Shown piece after piece: positions 57,401 through 64,000 of a stretch of 64,000 nucleotides of DNA. The notes beneath the pieces are model-generated. The model was given only the letters and a program-made list of their open reading frames with translations. It made no database searches and was not told where the DNA came from. Source of the DNA: Pogona vitticeps (Eukaryota; Chordata; Lepidosauria; Squamata; Agamidae); assembly GCF_051106095.1 (NCBI RefSeq), contig NC_135785.1:94157001-94221000 (forward strand), read 5' to 3'. Each line of letters starts with the position of its first letter. Position 1 is the first letter of the stretch. The position numbers were made by a program, and so were the translations under genes.

Positions 57401-58732
57401 TGTCTTACAGTGGCTGATGAGAAATTAGTGATGATACTTCTATTGTCTTTCTCACCCTTCTTTCTAGAGGAATTTGTAAGACATGTCTCTCAAAACAGAC
57501 AGATTGTTAGGAACCATCTACAAAATGCTCTGTTTCAACTATGGCTGTCTTTTGAACGATCTACACAAGCAAGCATACAGTATGGTAGAGAGCCGATAAA
57601 GTAGGCTGCAGATATCTACAGTGGTGCCTCGCTTAACGAGTGCCCCGGTTAACAACGAAATCGCATAGCGATTTGGTTTTTTGCAATCGCAAAAGTGATC
57701 ACATTGCGATGTTTTAAATGGGAAAAAATCGCTTTGCGATGATCGGTAAGCTGTTTCGCTTACCAATTTTCGCATAGTGATGTTTTCCCAACAGCTGATC
57801 AGCAGTTCCAAAATGGCCACCGGGTAAAAAACATGGCTGCCCGCTGTGTTTTTGGACGGATTCCTCGCATACCGGGCAGCGAAAATGGCCGCCGTATGGA
57901 GGATTTTCGTAAGTTTTTTGCCCATAGGAACACATTGAAGGGGTTTCAATGCATTCCTATGGGCTTTAAAAAATCGCTTAGCAGTGTTTTCAGTTAGCGG
58001 TGATTTTTGCTGCACCGATTAACATCGCTAAGCGAGGCATCACTGTATTGGGAACTGTCACCTAAAATACAAAATGAAATGGAAACATTAATTGAAAAAA
58101 TATATAGCTAAACAGATTGTTTATTCACGTTCTGAACAGCATTCTTCACAATTGATCTATTCCCCTAGTATTTATAGAGATCCTTTTCATATCAATCTAA
58201 CTATACAACACTTTTCAGAAGGTGTTTGGTTCCTATTGCTTCTTTTTGAATATTTTCTTCAGTTCGCTCCTATTTATTTCTTGTAGGCAAGGTAAGCTTG
58301 TACTGTAAAGGGATCTGGTACTGCTCTGGATAGACTGGGAACCATAACATAATACTGATCATTTTCCTTTCTAGAAGGAACTTAGCTTTCCCCCTTAAAA
58401 TTCCAGGATTGTGTTAAAAAAATTAACAAAAACATTTCAGTCTCAACAGAATTTGTGCGGGCTTCTTTATGAAAGAAGACTGCAGGCTTGTACTGTGCTG
58501 GAATCCTTGTCTGTTACAAAGTGAAACTCCAGTTCTCTGTTAAAATGCTCTGCCTAGACATATCTTAAACATTTGGGGGTTACAATTTGATTTCTTTCAT
58601 TTGAACAAGAAATACTGTATACAATTTCACCTCTTTTAGACTTTCCTACTAATCAGTATATCTTGAATAATGGGTACTACTATTATGGGCAGTTTTATTA
58701 AATAAAACTAATAATAAAACTAATAATAATAA

Positions 58733-58830
<98 letters not shown>

Positions 58831-61800
58831 AGTGCTCAAGGGGAGGTATTATAATGCTTTTTAGACCCCAAGCATAATTAATTTTGGGGAGGGAACATTC
58901 TTAGTTTACTGTTGATTTGGCTGTTCTGTTTCTTCTGCTGTAGTTGCAAATTTTACCTAGAGTTCTTACCATATTCCTTACTGCAGCTGTATTCTGCAGC
59001 CGAAGCCAGAAGGGCTACTGTGCTATCATAGATGAACAAAGTAACCTCAACAGAAAACAAAGTAAACTAGCCCTCTGTTCATATGAAAAACATGAAAATT
59101 AATGCAAAACTGAACAGGCATGGAAGTACGTAAGTCAGCATATGTTCGATGATAGATCAGATCATCATTACATACAATACATTATATTGAAGTAAAATAT
59201 ACATTTCAGGAGATATAAAATTGGACAATTTTGCAGTAAGAGATAAAATACAGTGAAATAGACATTATACGGAAGAAATGAACAAGAATCTGGTAGTTAA
59301 CTCATTTTATAATTTTATTTTGTTTATTTATTTATTTAATTTATACCCCGCCTATCTGGCCCACCGGACCACTCTAGGCGGCTTCCAAATATAAAATCAA
59401 ATAATAAAACATAGACAAATACATAATAATCAAACAAGAACAGCAGTAAAAATAAAAAGGAAAAGTAAGAAAAAATCAAGAGTTGGCTGGAGGGAAGGCC
59501 TGAATAAACAGCCATGTTTTTAATTGGGTTTTAAAGGTGCCCAGCGTGGGGGCCGCGCAAATCGCCGGAGGGAGATTGTTCCAGAAGCGAGGAGCCACCG
59601 CCGAGAAGGCCCGGTTTCGTGTCTTCTCCTTCCGGGCCTCTCTCGGCATCAGGCTCCTCAGCCTCACCTCCTGACTCGCGCGGGTGATCCGGGTAGACCT
59701 TGGTGGGAGGAGGCGTTCCGCCAAATATCGAGGTCCTAAACCGTTTAGGGCCTTATAAGTAAGCATTAAAACTTTGAAGTTGACACGGAAACAGATGGGC
59801 AGCCAATGCAATGCGGCCAGCGTTGGAGAGATGTGTTGATATTTTCTCACTCCTGTAAGGAGCCTGGCTGCCGCATTCTGCACCACCTGAAGTTTCCGTG
59901 TCAGCCTCAAAGGCAGCCCCACGTAGAGTGCGTTACAGTGATCTAATCTTGAGATTATGAGCGCATGCACCAAGGTAGTCCAATTTTCTTTGGACTTCTA
60001 ATTACCCTCTATCTTTTTGAGAGCTGATAAATGCATTATGTATCAAGAAACAACAGTTTTCTGTAAATAGACTAAATTGTCAAGAAGTATTAATCTCATT
60101 TATTAATCAGGAAAAAAGAGGTCAACACTTGTATCAAAGGCTGTAAAGATAATAGCCGTTCTTCATGGTCAAATGACTATAACTACACATTTATCCATGA
60201 GTTCCTATGTGCTTCATTTTTATGGTATTCACACTGTTCTGAAATCCACGTGACCATAGTAGTCTACCGCTCACTATAAGATAAAATATCAACTGCCGTG
60301 TCATCATTAATCTTTAGAAAATACTTCTTCTCTTCAGATACCACAATTGTTGAATATGTAACCAGCCTGCTTATTATGTTTTTATATAACATGCAATTGC
60401 TAATGCTTTTGTATAACTTGCCAGACTCGTGTTTTTCATAACAAATAGAAACCTGGCTTATTTTCTTGTTTTGTTTGGGTACGTGCTGTCAAGCATTTTT
60501 GTTGGTTTGCTATAATCTAGTCCTTTGTGATTACTTTCTGATGGCTTAACAAGAATGGGAACCCTTTCAACTGAATTGCCCAGAAAAGGATATTCTTCAA
60601 TCCACACAGCAACCATTTTGAAAACAATACAGTAGTGACCAAGATAGATGCTCAGTCTCTGCCAATATAGGATACATCTGTTTGTTTGCTTGATGGTTGC
60701 TTTCTGCCTTTCTCTCTTATGGGACCCAAAGCAACTTACAATATTGAAACAGTCAACAATGTAGTGAATCAGATTGGAGTACGCCCATTGAATTTGGTAA
60801 CTTCTTCATAAATTCCCTTGATTCAATTGGGCCTACGCTAATCAGGTTTAACACACTAAGTCACATTTAGAGCAAGCCCCTTTGATTCAATAGAGCTTAT
60901 GAAGGAGTTGACTCATCAAATCCCTATTAATTCAGTGGACCTACACAAGTGTGATTTATTGTACTAAACAACAGGAATTTGGCCAGTGTGAAATAAATTA
61001 TCAGATTAAAACAAATACACTATGTAATTTAATACTATTTAAAATAAATTTAAAAATAACACGAAAGAGTTCTTCCTGCAGTTTAAACAGTTTAGGAATT
61101 ACTGGTTGGCCACAGAAAGTGCGCATATGTGACTGTTTTGTACCACAGAATGTTAGATATGAGCAATAAAGTAAAAATAAGATAGTGAAATCATTTTTAG
61201 TTTTGTATTAAAGTCTCAATGTCCTAAAGTCTACATTATACTACTGGAGTAAAAATAATTGCTAATGCACTTGTACTGGATTATAGGTACACACCATTCA
61301 TACTTTTTTTTAAACTTCAGAACCCAGGATTCTCCATTCTGTGAGTTCCACTTGGTAGATCGACACCTAAATTGTGTTTCCCTGGAGAAGGTATTGGCTG
61401 GGAGACTTCATAGCCTAGAATTGGCCAAGCTTGAGCTTAGTACTGTATCCTGGTCAAAAAGAAGGTTGCCTCAGTGCTTGCTGGGAGTTCCTTCCAGTCC
61501 TGCCTTCCTCCAAGTGAGCATAATTTAGGTGCAGGTCTAGCAGGTTGATGTTTTAGAATGTAGAATCCTGAGTTTTGGAGTAAAAATTAAAAAGGCACAT
61601 GCGTACCAGATTATGCCATTGTGCAAATAATTATTTAAATCATTTGCACAATTGGTTGCTGAATCCCTTGCATAATCTCTTGTGCAAAAATAAAATAACT
61701 AATGGGCCCATTAAAATGAAGCGAACTTATTAACTAAAGCTAGTTTAAGTACTCTGATTTCACCAAGTTGATTCCAGGTAGAATTAACATTGATTTAATA

Positions 61801-62159
61801 GCCTTTATGTATAATATATTTTCCCCAATGGGAAGTAGCATAGCACATGTGCAGTTCTATTGTAAGTGGGTTTCAGTTATGCTTACTGTAAGGCTGGATT
61901 GTGCCTATAACATCTGTGTACCTGGAGTACTTTATAGCGTCTGTTTAGGTAATGTTGAGGTAATGTTTCTGTTAAATTTAAATTTTTTCCTTTCAGGTTT
62001 CTCATTTTTTACCTTTGGTACCTTAAAGAGTGTGGGACTTGCCCATGCGCCTACCCTGCTCGGGAGGCCTTCCTTAGATAATCCTGATGTCTTAGTTTTG
62101 AAAGCTCATGTAAATTTGCTGTGTGGTGGCATAGCTGGCGCAATAGCACAGACAATATC
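36205..62159 (+). CDS. SLC25A16: SLC25A16 mitochondrial carrier, exons 1-7 of gene, 3' end missing
   Basis: Inner-membrane mitochondrial carrier of the SLC25 family (Graves disease carrier protein, related to yeast Leu5 and linked to coenzyme A in the matrix). Seven coding exons join at GT-AG sites with matching phase: 36205-36307, 38967-39059, 51666-51799, 53002-53065, 54930-55051, 57171-57237, 61997-62159, together 746 nt or 248 codons plus 2 nt. The family usually has about 330 residues, so roughly 80 remain beyond the window. The protein closely follows the human sequence: carrier motifs PLDRVKILLQ (repeat 1) and PLDMVRARLAF (repeat 2), and GLYKGNGAMMIRIFPYGA. Repeat 3 begins in exon 7 (AGAIAQTIS) and its signature is outside. 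No frame damage is seen. Intron 2 is 12.6 kb and full of repeats. Confidence 0.95.
36308..38966 (+). other. SLC25A16: SLC25A16 intron 1
   Basis: GT..AG intron of 2.7 kb. No clear transposon. A small hairpin lies at 38639-38672. Confidence 0.8.
38639..38672. repeat. Short inverted repeat in intron 1
   Basis: GTACTGTCTAACAGC (38639-38653), loop TCAT, then GCTATTAGACAGTAC. A 15-bp stem with one mismatch. Confidence 0.8.
38967..39059 (+). CDS. SLC25A16: SLC25A16 exon 2
   Basis: 93 nt between TGAAAG and GTAAGC. Encodes VAGCCAKTTIAPLDRVKILL and QAHNHHYKHL, which carries the first carrier signature Px[DE]xx[KR]. Phase 1 at both ends. Confidence 0.95.
40447..40504. repeat. Perfect 20-bp hairpin in intron 2
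   Basis: ATGACATTGATCAGAACAAA (40452-40471), an 8-nt loop, then its exact complement (40480-40499). The stem extends four more A:T pairs beyond one G-G mismatch. Not part of a recognised transposon. Confidence 0.9.
41305..42160 (-). mobile_element. Unidentified protein-coding repeat, copy A
   Basis: Read on the minus strand, this holds a charged, coiled-coil-like part (KRKREIERLREYERVKTQEL), then FPNLKLGGLLPDPP, EPLEWSVVIFAKN, and a cysteine-bearing core PLEGDWARHPCCGTICAV (core 41562-41633). Copy B (49285-50070) has the same order of segments. I do not recognise the protein; gag of an LTR-type element is one possibility, and it is treated as a fossil. It is broken, with a few interruptions. 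The plus-strand frame at 41305-42249 is its shadow. Confidence 0.6.
42590..42725 (+). mobile_element. L2/SINE-type 3' tail
   Basis: TGGAAGCCGACTTAGGGCC, GGAGAAAGGCAGGGTAAAAT, then an A-rich AATAAAATTAAATAAAATAA tail. Fragment only. Confidence 0.5.
43060..43611 (-). other. Pyrimidine-rich anonymous block
   Basis: Strong C/T bias on the plus strand, reading as Glu/Arg-rich text on the minus strand (WERMKMPREEADRRRRA, EAREWRKMLREEKE). It may be a third relative of the coding repeats at 41.3 and 49.3 kb, or a separate retroelement, but I could not align it to them. Interrupted on its right by the MITE at 43612. Confidence 0.3.
43612..43797. mobile_element. Tigger-like MITE, 186 bp
   Basis: CAGTGGTGCCCTGCAAAATG start, GCCGGGCACCACTA end, TA on both flanks, and the shared ATTGGAATGCATTGACC core. 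A short derivative of the family. Confidence 0.75.
44737..45445. mobile_element. Tigger-like element (second subfamily), host of a nested MITE
   Basis: Ends CAGTGGACCCTCTACATAAG and GTCGAGGGTCCACTG with TA flanks. It carries repeated words like GCAAGTCGAAAAGTCTGTAA. A first-subfamily MITE sits inside it (44872-45306), also with TA flanks. Without the nested copy it is about 270 bp. Confidence 0.8.
44872..45306. mobile_element. Tigger-like MITE nested in another Tigger-like element
   Basis: CAGTGGTGCCTCGTATAGCG at the left, CGTTAAGCGAGGCACCACTG at the right, and TA target duplication. The interior has AACGCATTAAACATCGTTTA, a small palindrome shared with relatives. Confidence 0.82.
45687..47075. 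mobile_element. Long GC-rich Tigger-like element, 1.39 kb
   Basis: Ends CAGTGGGGTCTCGACCTACG and AAGTCGAGACCCCACTG with TA flanks. Inner words GACTTGCGTACTTTTCGACG and CGACCTACGAACTTTTCGAC are imperfect inverted copies. The interior at about 45900-46560 is strongly GC- and CpG-rich and holds chance frames (the largest 46002-46712). No transposase motif was seen. It shares a GCAGGxGAAAAGGGCGGxAA module with the MITE at 31006. Confidence 0.75.
47205..47345 (+). mobile_element. Penelope-like (Poseidon-type) terminal fragment
   Basis: GCTGAAGAAGCTCCTTGGAT, GAGTAGTGAAATATTTCAAC, GAAGTCCAGTTACCATGAC and GGATGACTGAGAATCTTCAC match the terminal repeat common in fish and reptile Penelope-like elements. 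It has a CUGAAGA..GAAA hammerhead-like core. Confidence 0.6.
47486..48365 (-). mobile_element. Non-LTR retrotransposon 3' end with 241-codon frame
   Basis: A minus-strand open frame (47640-48365) encodes a LINE ORF2 C-terminus: WAFTLARCNIVPSNIVQGRY, then LCPCGQGVVESLQHMLFYC, the CxC..H..C zinc-type motif found near the end of many non-LTR elements. A 3'UTR with TGCCAATAAAGG follows, then a (TGAC)n tail at 47486-47509. Clade not determined. The frame is uninterrupted here, but the RT part is missing (5' truncated). Confidence 0.7.
48366..49284. other. Intron sequence, no gene recognised
   Basis: T/C-rich noncoding sequence, no credible frame. Confidence 0.45.
49285..50070 (-). mobile_element. 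Unidentified protein-coding repeat, copy B
   Basis: Minus strand: acidic leader (SSEEKDSKEESGCAEG), FPNLQKGGGLLPEPS, EPLEWRVSVFPANY, and the core PLEGDWAPHPCCGTICAV (49539-49610). The order matches copy A eight kilobases to the left in the same orientation. In a 24-codon core, the copies differ at 18 codons synonymously (all third position) and 2 non-synonymously. Family unknown; treated as a fossil with a few breaks. Confidence 0.6.
51046..51421. mobile_element. Tigger-like MITE, 376 bp
   Basis: CAGCGGTGCCCCACATGACA start, ACCGGGGCACCATTG end, TA flanks, interior ATTGGAATGCATTGAACACT. It lies 245 bp before exon 3. Confidence 0.78.
51666..51799 (+). CDS. SLC25A16: SLC25A16 exon 3
   Basis: 134 nt between GCTGACAG and GTAATT. 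Encodes VISTLCAVPKKEGYRGLYKG then NGAMMIRIFPYGAIQFTAF and GQYKE, ending helix 2 of the first repeat. Ends in phase 0. Human has FxxLRAVPQKEGFLGLYKG here. Confidence 0.95.
51800..53001 (+). other. SLC25A16: SLC25A16 intron 3
   Basis: 1.2 kb intron with the hAT MITE at 52575. Confidence 0.85.
52575..52710. mobile_element. hAT MITE with perfect 8-bp target duplication
   Basis: 136 bp. CAGTGGTTACCAGCCTTGGG and CCCAAGGTTGGGAACCACTG are inverted ends. CTATAGGA flanks both sides exactly (52567-52574, 52711-52718). Inner arms AGATGTTCTTGAA / TTCAAGAACATCT extend the inverted repeat. Confidence 0.92.
53002..53065 (+). CDS. SLC25A16: SLC25A16 exon 4
   Basis: 64 nt between TTTTGTAG and GTATTT. Encodes IIKKKLGISGHVHRLMAGSM then A. 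Enters in phase 0, leaves in phase 1. Identical to human over GHVHRLMAGSMA. Confidence 0.94.
53066..54929 (+). other. SLC25A16: SLC25A16 intron 4
   Basis: 1.9 kb. A SINE sits at its start (53126-53365); the rest is unannotated. Confidence 0.85.
53126..53365 (-). mobile_element. tRNA-derived SINE with L2-like tail
   Basis: On the minus strand: GAGCCTCGTAGTGCAGTGGT (A box), AGGGTTCAATCCCAGGTAGC (B box), CTCAAGGTTGACTCAGCC, then GTGCTTGAAGCGCTATGGGG. A C-tract expansion lies at about 53210-53220. Only about 60 bp downstream of exon 4. Confidence 0.7.
54930..55051 (+). CDS. SLC25A16: SLC25A16 exon 5
   Basis: 122 nt between CTTGGCAAG and GTAATT. Encodes MTAVICTYPLDMVRARLAF, then QVKGDDKYNGIIHAFKTIYA and K. 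It carries the second carrier signature PLDMVR. Ends in phase 0. Confidence 0.95.
55430..55545 (+). mobile_element. tRNA SINE fragment
   Basis: Begins at the B box (AGAGGTTGGGAGTTTGATTCC), then GGCTGGACTCGATGATCTAT and AGGGTCCCTTCTAAATCTGC with a GATGATG tail. The A-box end is missing. Confidence 0.6.
55911..56137 (+). mobile_element. Sauria SINE
   Basis: GGTTGGTTAGCTCACTAAGT (A box), AGAGGTTGGGAGATCAGTTC (B box), and the Bov-B-type tail GTCACCATAAGTCAAATTGA then CTTGGTAGCACATAATTATT. Confidence 0.72.
56144..56287 (+). mobile_element. tRNA SINE with short body
   Basis: GGGTAGTTCAGTAGTTTAGG (A box), AGAGATTGGGAGTTTGATTT (B box), then GGACTGGACTCAGTGATCCA and AGGGTCCCTTCCAGTTTTGC. Immediately follows the Sauria SINE. 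Confidence 0.68.
56697..57033 (-). mobile_element. Squamate tRNA-derived SINE, minus strand
   Basis: On the minus strand: GGGACGTGGTGGCGCTGTGG (A box), GTAAGATCGAATCCACGCAA (B box), then a body complementary to GTCCGAAGACAATCTTTCTG and GTCACATGGCCAGTGTGATT, and an end complementary to TGTCCAGTCGTGTCCGACTC. About 335 bp, near full length. About 140 bp before exon 6. Confidence 0.75.
57171..57237 (+). CDS. SLC25A16: SLC25A16 exon 6
   Basis: 67 nt between TCGAAAAG and GTGAGT. Encodes EGGMQGFYRGLLPTVVGMAP and YA. Leaves in phase 1. Carries the FYRGL family motif at the end of repeat 2. Confidence 0.93.
57619..58045. mobile_element. Tigger-like MITE, 427 bp
   Basis: CAGTGGTGCCTCGCTTAACG start, CTAAGCGAGGCATCACTG end, TA flanks. 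Closest in look to the 4911 copy (shared AAATGGCCGC and ACGGATTCCTCGCAT-like words). Confidence 0.82.
58733..58829. repeat. (CTA)n-(ATA)n compound microsatellite
   Basis: About 21 CTA units followed by about 11 AAT/ATA units. Directly visible; likely length-variable. Confidence 0.97.
59316..59975 (-). mobile_element. L2-type LINE 3' end with intact C-terminal frame
   Basis: A minus-strand open frame of 165 codons (59476-59973) encodes the ORF2 C-terminus: HALIISRLDHCNALYVGLPL, LQVVQNAAARLLTG, SPTLAALHWLPICFRVNFKV and NRAFSAVAPRFWNNLPPAIC. The 3'UTR follows with the CCGCCTAGAGTGG..GGCGGGG hairpin-like text and an A-rich tail (59316-59345). 5' truncated. Best-kept L2 copy of the window. Confidence 0.88.
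61997..62159 (+). CDS. SLC25A16: SLC25A16 exon 7
   Basis: 163 nt between CCTTTCAG and GTAAGT. Encodes FSFFTFGTLKSVGLAHAPTL, LGRPSLDNPDVLVLKAHVNL and LCGGIAGAIAQTIS, entering carrier repeat 3. The final Ser codon is split (phase 2). The next exon should begin with the third repeat signature (YPFDV in human), outside the window. Confidence 0.95.
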
Positions 62160-62514
62160 GTAAGTTATTCTAGTATTTTACTGCACTTACTGAAGAATTG
62201 TTAGGACAGTTTGCATTATGAACTTGTTTTAGTTCTAGTACCTCATCTTCCAAATCATTAAGTTTAATTTGATCAGAATCTTGGTCTGGTTCACACTCTT
62301 GTGATCTCGGAAGGAACCCCATTGCTCAGTGTAAGAACAAGCAATGTATCACCAAGATGGAGGAGGAGGGAAGATTTTAATATCTGTATGGAAGAGTCCA
62401 GATATACATTTGCAGTATATCACAGAGGTGATTACACCCGATCACATTCCATAAATATTTTAGTATATCTTTTCATGGGACAACACTGAATAAATGAGTA
62501 TACAGCATGTATAA

Positions 62515-63700
62515 CAGTGTAAATGTGCTGTCCCCTCAAAATAACGCAACACATAACCATTAATGTCTAAACCGCTGGCAACAAAAGTGAGTACACCCCT
62601 AAGTGATAATGTCCAAATTGGGCCCAAGTAGACGTTTTCCCTCCATGGTGTAATGAGGCCTGTTAATATCATAAGTCTCAAGTGTCCAAATTGGGCACAA
62701 AGTGTCAATATTTTGTGTGGCCCCTATTATTTTCCAGCACTGCCTTAACCCTCTTGGGCATAGAATTCACCAGAGCTTCACAGGGTGCCACTGGAGTCCT
62801 CTTCCACTCTTCCATGAGCTGGTGGATGTTAGAGACCTTGCGCACCTCTACCTGCCGTTTCAGGATGCCCCACAGATGCTCAATAGGGTTTAGGTCTGGA
62901 AACCTGCCTGGCCAGTCCATCACCTTTACCCTCAGCTTCTTTAGCAAGGCAGTGGTTGTTTTGGGGTCGTTATGTTGGAATACTGCCCTGCGGCCCAGTC
63001 TCTGAAGGGAGGGGATCATGCTCTGCTTCAGTATGCCACAGTACATGTTGCCATTCATGGTTCCCTCAATGAATTGGAGCTCCCCAGTGCTGACAGCACT
63101 TGTGCAGCCCCAGACCATGGCATTCCCACCACCATGTTTGACTGTAGGCATGGCACACTTGTCTTTGAACTCCTCACCTAGTTGCTGCTACACACACTTG
63201 ACACCATCTGAACCAAATAAGTTTATCTTGGTCTCACCAGACCACAGGACATGGTTCCAGAAATCCATGACTTAGTCTGCTTATCTGCAGCAAACAGTAT
63301 GCAGGATTTCTTGTTCATCTTTAGAAGAGGCTTCCTTCTGGGATGGCAGCCCTGGAGACCAATTTGATGCAGAGTGCGGCGTATGGTCTGAGCACGGACA
63401 GGCTGACCCCCCACCCGTTCAACCTCTGCAGGAATGCTGGCAGCACTCATATGTCTATTTCCGAAGCCAACCTCTTGATATGATGCTGAGCACAGACACT
63501 CAACTTCTTTGGTCATCAATGGTGAGGCCTGTTCTGAGTGGAACCTGTCCTTTTAAACCACTATATGGTCTTGGCCACTGTGCTGCAGCTTTTTTTTTAT
63601 TTATATCCCGCCTATCTAGTTACTTAAGACCACTCTAGGCGGCTTAGTTTCAGGGTTTTGACAATCTTCTTATAGCCTAGGCCATCCTTATATAGAGCAA
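62515..63700 (-). mobile_element. Tc1-type transposon, broken and truncated
   Basis: Left end CAGTGTAAATGTGCTGTCCCC and GTGAGTACACCCCTAAGTG are the known ends of a widespread vertebrate Tc1 family. The transposase reads on the minus strand: HTH part (AEVERVGGQPVRAQTIRRTL, 63223-63519) and catalytic part (62705-63151) with FQHNDPKTTT and FPDLNPIEHLWGILK. Compared with the family form QQDNDPKHT, about five residues including the catalytic Asp are lost, and the frame is interrupted, so it is dead. The right end is missing where an LTR begins. Confidence 0.88.
63591..63646 (-). mobile_element. L2 3'-tail insertion in the Tc1 copy
   Basis: A T-tract then TTATATCCCGCCTATCTAGT and CCACTCTAGGCGGCTTA splits the Tc1 sequence between TGCTGCAGCT and GTTTCAGGGT. 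Only 56 bp, the extreme 3' end of the L2 family at 59316. Confidence 0.75.
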
Positions 63701-64000
63701 TGTGACGTCCACCCTTGTGCCCCTTTGCTTGACCTTCAAGCCTCAGAGCACACAAAGGCAAACACGCTCTTCTTTTACACTTGCTGCCACCAGGTGATCT
63801 CTAAATCACCATTACTTCAGAAAGATTCAGGTCCACACTTCAAGTTCTTTTAAATAAAACTTTGGTTTATTGATTACAGAGATTCATAAATATCTTCAGT
63901 AGCTAATCACACCTAAATTTCCCAAACTACACACTCTCTCTTTCTCTCTACACACTGTCTCAGCTCTGCCTCTCAGCAACATTAATATGCATGAACTATT
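63701..64000 (-). repeat. LTR of a Gmr1-like Ty3/gypsy relative, partial
   Basis: TGTGACGTCCACCCTTGTGC start, AGAGCACACAAAGGCAAACA, TGCTGCCACCAGGTGATCTC and TTTTAAATAAAACTTTGG match the 35035-35357 LTR in order with many differences. It interrupts the Tc1 copy and runs past the window edge. On its minus orientation this is a 3' LTR or a solo LTR. Confidence 0.7.

Larger units (their letters stand above)
57238..61996 (+). other. SLC25A16: SLC25A16 intron 6
   Basis: 4.8 kb intron with a MITE, a compound microsatellite and an L2 fragment, listed separately. 59976-61996 holds no gene I recognise; an L2/SINE tail-like piece lies near 60690-60740. Confidence 0.85.

Noticed and set aside
1-64000. 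CRISPR arrays, prophages, bacterial operons
   Set aside because: Sequence composition, intron structure and repeats are vertebrate; no regular spaced repeats were seen.

Overview
The window looks like nuclear DNA from a squamate reptile (lizard or snake). It holds two interrupted vertebrate genes in a dense, lineage-typical repeat background: Bov-B and R4 LINEs, L2 LINEs with tailed SINEs, Sauria-type tRNA SINEs, DIRS, Penelope, a Gmr1-like Ty3/gypsy element, Tc1, hAT and many pogo/Tigger-like miniature elements. There are no bacterial operons, CRISPR arrays or RNA genes. The species was not determined.

Genes. The left edge (1-881, minus) is the 5' part of the large first coding exon of TET1, with a splice acceptor and 5'UTR at 882-1002. 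SLC25A16 (mitochondrial carrier, Graves disease carrier protein) lies on the plus strand. Its first seven coding exons (36205-62159) were placed by translation and splice-site agreement, and the last part of the gene lies beyond the right edge. The two genes are head to head, as in human, about 35 kb apart. Two CpG-rich blocks serve as promoter candidates: 20.0-21.0 kb (TET1, minus) and 35.5-36.4 kb (SLC25A16, plus).

Layout. 1-20 kb is TET1 intron 1 if the CpG block holds its first exon. It contains a 5.2 kb DIRS fossil with inverted terminal repeats (7.7-12.8 kb), a Bov-B 3' end, L2 3' ends and a Penelope fragment. 21-36 kb is intergenic and holds a palindromic Penelope fragment, an R4 LINE (24.0-26.7 kb), an L2 LINE split by a miniature transposon (29.6-31.8 kb) and a minus-strand Gmr1-like Ty3/gypsy fossil with SCAN-like gag (32.0-35.4 kb). 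36-64 kb is SLC25A16. Its 12.6 kb intron 2 holds two diverged copies of an unidentified protein-coding repeat (41.3-42.2 and 49.3-50.1 kb) and a deep nest (44.1-47.1 kb) of Penelope, Tigger-like and Tigger-in-Tigger insertions. The right end is a Tc1 copy invaded by an L2 tail and cut by an LTR.

Most notable observations: the unidentified repeat, whose two copies differ almost only at synonymous third positions across a 24-codon core; hammerhead-like core motifs in the Penelope fragments; a GC-rich 1.39 kb Tigger-like element inside intron 2; and a perfect 20-bp intronic hairpin. I did not find convincing evidence of a wholly new biological system.
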